NCBI GenBank assembly: GCA_017412585.1
Contig: JAFPXK010000057.1
Coordinates: forward strand, 1 to 32,232
DNA from: Oscillospiraceae bacterium
GTDB taxonomy: Bacteria; Bacillota; Clostridia; Oscillospirales; Oscillospiraceae
Length of the DNA: 32,232 nucleotides
Reading direction: 5' to 3'
Shown here: one piece after another, positions 28,801 to 32,232 of the stretch
Layout of the letters: each line of letters opens with the position of its first letter
Numbering within the stretch: position 1 is the first letter of the stretch
Translations under genes and position numbers: made by a program
The notes under the pieces: generated by a model
What the model saw: only the letters and a program-made list of their open reading frames with translations
Told to the model about the DNA's origin: nothing
Databases searched by the model: none

Positions 28801-30276
28801 ATGTATACCATCGGCATCGACCTGGGCACCTCCGCCGTCAAGCTGTTGCTGGTCAGCGTCTCCGGCGAGATCGTCCGCACCGTTACCCGGGAATACCCCC
28901 TGTCCTTCCCCCGTCCCGGCTGGTCGGAGCAGCGGCCGGAGGACTGGTGGCAGGCCTGCCGGGAGGGCATCCGGACACTGCTGGACGGCATCGACGGCAG
29001 CGAAGTGGCCGCTATCGGCGCCGGGGGACAGATGCACGGCCTGGTGGCCCTGGACGGCGGCGACAACGTCATCCGCCCTGCCATTTTGTGGAACGACAGC
29101 CGCACCGCGGAGGAGACGGCGTGGCTCAACACCGCCGTGGGCAAGGAGAAGCTCTCCCGCCTCACCGCCAACATTGCCTTTGCCGGCTTCACCGCCCCCA
29201 AGCTGCTGTGGCTGCAAAAGCACGAGCCGGACAACTACGGGCGCATCGCCAAGGTGATGCTGCCCAAGGACTATATTAACTTCTGCCTCACCGGCGTCCA
29301 CGCCTCGGACTATTCCGACGCCAGCGGCACGCTGCTGCTGGACGTGGCACACAGGTGCTGGTCGAAAGAGATGCTGGACATCTGCCACGTCTCGGAGGAC
29401 TGGATGCCCAGGCTCTACGAGAGCTTCCAGGTCATGGGCACGCTGCGGCCCGACGTGGCCCGTGATCTGGGCCTGCCTGCCGCCACCCGGGTGGTGGCCG
29501 GGGCGGGGGACAACGCCGCCGCTGCCGTAGGCACCGGCGTGGTGGGGGAGGGGGGCTGCAACCTGTCCCTGGGCACCAGCGGCACCGTGTTCATCTCCTC
29601 CCGCCACTTCAGTGTGGACCCCCACAACGCCCTCCACGCCTTCGCTCACGCCGACGGCGGCTACCACCTGATGGGCTGCATGCTCTCCGCCGCCAGCTGC
29701 AACAAATGGTTCTGCGACGATATCATAGGCAGCAGCGACTACGGGGCGCTGCAAAAGGACATCACCGACCACCGCCTGGGCTGCAACCATACCTTCTTCC
29801 TGCCCTATCTCATGGGCGAGCGCAGCCCCATCAACGACACCGCCGCCCGTGGCGCCTTCGTGGGCATGACCATGGACACCACCCGCGCCGACATGGTGCA
29901 GGCGGTGCTGGAGGGGGTGGCCTTCGCCATCCGGGACAGCTTCGAGGTGGCCCGGAGCCTGGGGCTCACCATTCCCGCCACCCGTATTTGCGGCGGCGGC
30001 AGCAAATCCCCCCTGTGGCGCAAGATCTTCGCCGCCGTCCTGGGTATCCCCCTGGAGATGGTGAAAACCGAGCAGGGCCCCGGCTACGGCGCCGCCATGC
30101 TGGCCATGGTGGGGGCCGGGTGCTATTCTTCCGTTGCCGCTGCGGCAGACGCCCTGGTGCAGGTGGCGGAGGTGACGCTGCCCGACCCGGCGCTGACGGA
30201 GCGCTATGAGGCCCAGTACCGGAAATTCCGCCGTATTTACCCCGCCCTGCGGGATACCTTCCCCTATCTATCCTAA
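28801..30276 (+). CDS. xylB: Xylulokinase-like FGGY sugar kinase
   Basis: A 491-residue cytoplasmic kinase. The first phosphate loop is YTIGIDLGTSAVK; GQMHGLV (76-82) is the substrate-contact motif characteristic of xylulokinases; the catalytic base is D237 in AGAGDNAAAAVGTG; LSLGTSGTVF and CGGGSKSPLWRKI are the second ATP-site motifs. Length equals the usual 480-500 residues. The start at 28801 follows AAGGGAAG; an upstream in-frame ATG is not supported by homology. First gene of a three-gene operon with an isomerase, so the product of the isomerase (a ketose such as xylulose, ribulose or fuculose) is the expected substrate. Specificity other than D-xylulose is possible. Confidence 0.88.
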   Translation: MYTIGIDLGTSAVKLLLVSVSGEIVRTVTREYPLSFPRPGWSEQRPEDWWQACREGIRTLLDGIDGSEVAAIGAGGQMHGLVALDGGDNVIRPAILWNDSRTAEETAWLNTAVGKEKLSRLTANIAFAGFTAPKLLWLQKHEPDNYGRIAKVMLPKDYINFCLTGVHASDYSDASGTLLLDVAHRCWSKEMLDICHVSEDWMPRLYESFQVMGTLRPDVARDLGLPAATRVVAGAGDNAAAAVGTGVVGEGGCNLSLGTSGTVFISSRHFSVDPHNALHAFAHADGGYHLMGCMLSAASCNKWFCDDIIGSSDYGALQKDITDHRLGCNHTFFLPYLMGERSPINDTAARGAFVGMTMDTTRADMVQAVLEGVAFAIRDSFEVARSLGLTIPATRICGGGSKSPLWRKIFAAVLGIPLEMVKTEQGPGYGAAMLAMVGAGCYSSVAAAADALVQVAEVTLPDPALTERYEAQYRKFRRIYPALRDTFPYLS

Positions 30277-30291
30277 AAAGGAGGCCATTAT

Positions 30292-30924
30292 ATGCACATC
30301 TATTCCGTTTACGACCCTGAATTTCGCCCTTACGGCAAGGTGCTGGAGGGCTACGTGACCACCCAGCTCTGCGCCGCCATGTCCGCCTTCCCCCTGCCGG
30401 AGGAGGGCACGGCCTACCGGCCCTCCATCCCGGAGCTGGAGAGCTGCGCCATCTTCGGCGAGCTGACCCAGCGGTTCTACGGCGGCATGCCCATGCAGCT
30501 TGGCATGTGCTGGGGCCATAACACCCGGCTCAACTGCCTGGAGTACCACCGGGACAGCGAGGTCAACGTGGGCACCCACGACTTCGTGCTGCTGCTGGGC
30601 CGGGAGCAGGATATTGTGGGCGGCAAGCTGCACACCGACACCGTGATGGCCTTCCGGGTCCCCGCCGGGGTGGCTGTGGAGGTGTACGCCACCACGCTGC
30701 ACTACGCCCCCTGCCACACCGACGCCGCCGACGGCTTCCGGGTGGCGGTGGCCCTGCCCCGGGGCACCAACACCCCCCGCCCCGATGCCGTGCCCCACTG
30801 CCAGGAGGACAATATGCTCTGGGCCTGCAACAAGTGGCTGCTGGCCCACCCCGATGCCAAGGAGGCGGGGCGGGGCGCCTACGTGGGGCTGGAGGGTCCC
30901 AACATCGACATTGCCAACCACTGA
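30292..30924 (+). CDS. DUF4867 family protein (cupin-like)
   Basis: A 210-residue protein recognised as DUF4867, a family of unknown function commonly found beside sugar isomerases and kinases in Clostridia. Predicted beta-rich, with W74-G75-H76-N77, E84 and H86 (LEYHRDSEVNV), then H137 and H142, a pattern that could form a cupin metal site. It ends with a conserved-looking GLEGPNIDI. AAGGAGG sits seven bases before the ATG, 15 bases after the kinase stop. Likely role is accessory to sugar isomerisation (for example epimerase or anomer conversion); that is inference from context only. Confidence 0.8.
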   Translation: MHIYSVYDPEFRPYGKVLEGYVTTQLCAAMSAFPLPEEGTAYRPSIPELESCAIFGELTQRFYGGMPMQLGMCWGHNTRLNCLEYHRDSEVNVGTHDFVLLLGREQDIVGGKLHTDTVMAFRVPAGVAVEVYATTLHYAPCHTDAADGFRVAVALPRGTNTPRPDAVPHCQEDNMLWACNKWLLAHPDAKEAGRGAYVGLEGPNIDIANH

Positions 30925-30952
30925 TTGATTATTATAATAGGAGGAACGAACC

Positions 30953-32232
30953 ATGCAGAACATCCCCGAGGTCAAGCTGGGCATCATCGCCGTCAGCCGC
31001 GACTGCTTCCCCATCTCCCTGTCCATCGCCCGCCGCCAGGCCATCGTCAAGGCCTGCGAGGGCGGCCTCTACGAGTGCCCCGTCACCGTGGAGAACGAAA
31101 AAGATATGCTTGCCGCCGTGGCGGACGTACAAGCCGCCGAGTGCAACGCCCTGGTGGTGTTCCTGGGCAACTTCGGCCCCGAGACCCCCGAAACCCTGAT
31201 TGCCAAACACTTCGACGGCCCCTGCATGTTCGTGGCCGCCGCCGAGGGTGACGGCGACCTCATCAACGGCCGGGGCGACGCCTACTGCGGCATGCTGAAC
31301 TGCTCCTACAACCTGGGCATGCGCCACTTGAAGGGCTATATCCCCGAGTACCCCGTGGGCACCGCCGCCGACATCCGTGACATGATCTGCGACTTCGTGC
31401 CCATCGCCCGGGCCGTCATCGGCGTGCAGAATCTGAAGATCATCACCTTCGGCCCCCGGCCCCAGGACTTTTTCGCCTGCAACGCTCCTATCAAGGGCCT
31501 CTACGAGATCGGCGTGGAGATCGAGGAGAACTCCGAGCTGGACCTGCTGGTGAGCTACAAGGCCCACGCCGGCGACCAGCGCATTCCCGCCGTCTGCGCC
31601 GACATGGCCGCCGAGATGGGCGAGGGCCGCTACTTCCCCGATATGCTGGAGCGCATGGCCCAGTTTGAGCTGACGCTGCTGGATTGGGCGGAGGCCCACA
31701 AGGGCGCCCGGAAGTACGTGGCCTTTGCCGACAAGTGCTGGCCCGCCTTCCCGGAGCAATTCGGCTTCGAGCCCTGCTTCGTCAACTCCCGCCTGGCCGC
31801 CCGTGGCATCCCGGTGAGCTGCGAGGTGGACATCTACGGCGCCCTTTCTGAGTACATCGGCGCCTGCGTGTCCCAGGACGCCGTCACCATCCTGGACATC
31901 AATAACTCCGTCCCCGCCCAGATGTGGGAGAGCCAGATCAAGGGCAAGTACGATTACAGCCTCACCGACACCTTCATGGGCTTCCACTGCGGCAACACCC
32001 CCTCCTGCAAGATGTGCGCCGACCGTGCCGTGAAGTACCAGCTCATCCAGCACCGCCTCTTGGAGCCGGAGGGAAGCGACCCCGACTTCACCCGCGGCAC
32101 CCTGGAGGGCGACATCGCCCCCGGCGAGATCACCTTCTACCGCCTCCAGTGCGACAGCGAGGGCCGTCTGCGCGCCTACATCGCCCAGGGCGAGGTGCTG
32201 CCTGTGGCCACCACCAGCTTCGGCGGCATCGG
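30953..32232 (+). CDS. L-fucose/L-arabinose isomerase-like protein (3' end beyond window)
   Basis: An open frame of 426 codons running off the window. TAGGAGGAACG precedes the ATG, 28 bases after the DUF4867 gene. It belongs to the L-fucose isomerase-like family: an N-terminal half with LGIIAVSRDCFP and VVFLGNFGPE, and a C-terminal catalytic half with the metal residues E291 (SCEVDIYG), D315 (TILDINN) and H345 (GFHCGNTPS), the E-D-H set of FucI/AraA-type isomerases. It converts an aldose to a ketose for the upstream kinase. Substrate could be L-fucose, D-arabinose, L-arabinose or D-xylose. Full FucI is about 590 residues; this family is usually shorter (about 470-490), so perhaps 50-60 residues are missing. 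Confidence 0.85.
   Translation, partial: MQNIPEVKLGIIAVSRDCFPISLSIARRQAIVKACEGGLYECPVTVENEKDMLAAVADVQAAECNALVVFLGNFGPETPETLIAKHFDGPCMFVAAAEGDGDLINGRGDAYCGMLNCSYNLGMRHLKGYIPEYPVGTAADIRDMICDFVPIARAVIGVQNLKIITFGPRPQDFFACNAPIKGLYEIGVEIEENSELDLLVSYKAHAGDQRIPAVCADMAAEMGEGRYFPDMLERMAQFELTLLDWAEAHKGARKYVAFADKCWPAFPEQFGFEPCFVNSRLAARGIPVSCEVDIYGALSEYIGACVSQDAVTILDINNSVPAQMWESQIKGKYDYSLTDTFMGFHCGNTPSCKMCADRAVKYQLIQHRLLEPEGSDPDFTRGTLEGDIAPGEITFYRLQCDSEGRLRAYIAQGEVLPVATTSFGGI

Overview
The window looks like a chromosomal segment of a high-GC, gut-type Clostridia bacterium (Oscillospiraceae-like, in the neighbourhood of Flavonifractor, Intestinimonas or Lawsonibacter). This assignment is inferred from gene content and style: strong AGGAGG ribosome binding sites, TTGACA/TATAAT-type promoters, GC-rich third codon positions, an Rrf2-NifS-NifU iron-sulfur operon, Listeria-Bacteroides (InlB-type) repeats in a surface protein, AraC-controlled sugar genes and a DUF4867/isomerase/kinase cluster. 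No rRNA, tRNA, CRISPR array, transposase or phage gene was seen.

Left part (1-7.8 kb): a small iron-sulfur flavoprotein, a 1457-residue membrane-anchored surface protein with nine tandem 59-residue helical repeats, and a two-component system (LytS-type histidine kinase plus a response regulator with a SARP-like DNA-binding domain) lie on the minus strand. The surface-protein promoter carries an 11-bp-period direct repeat in the geometry used by SARP activators, which suggests that the adjacent regulator controls it. A hairpin-rich, non-coding repeat occurs twice (cut by the window edge at 1-111, complete at about 7579-7777), each time next to the 3' end of a minus-strand gene.

Middle (7.8-13.6 kb): nifS-nifU-cysK runs on the minus strand, divergent from an IscR/Rrf2-type regulator. 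The shared promoter region holds two similar ACCTA...TAGG operators, one overlapping each promoter. On the plus strand follow a flavodoxin translationally coupled to a radical SAM enzyme with C-terminal cysteines, and a nitroreductase. Iron-sulfur assembly, cysteine supply, an electron carrier and an iron-sulfur enzyme thus sit side by side.

Right part (13.6-25.5 kb): a roughly 10.4 kb minus-strand operon encodes GH78 alpha-L-rhamnosidase, a GPH-family sugar:cation symporter, a GH2 enzyme, a TIM-barrel sugar isomerase/epimerase-like protein, a GH43-like enzyme with F5/8C and FN3-like domains, and a GH1 enzyme. It diverges from an AraC-family regulator. None of the glycosidases has a signal peptide, so intact small glycosides are probably imported and dismantled in the cytoplasm; decorated plant glycosides are a plausible substrate class.

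Far right (25.5 kb to end): a GNAT acetyltransferase, pyruvate kinase, a second AraC regulator with an N-terminal cupin, and a plus-strand operon of xylulokinase-like kinase, DUF4867 protein and an L-fucose/L-arabinose isomerase-like protein that runs off the window. This operon could feed released pentoses or deoxy sugars into central metabolism near pyruvate kinase.
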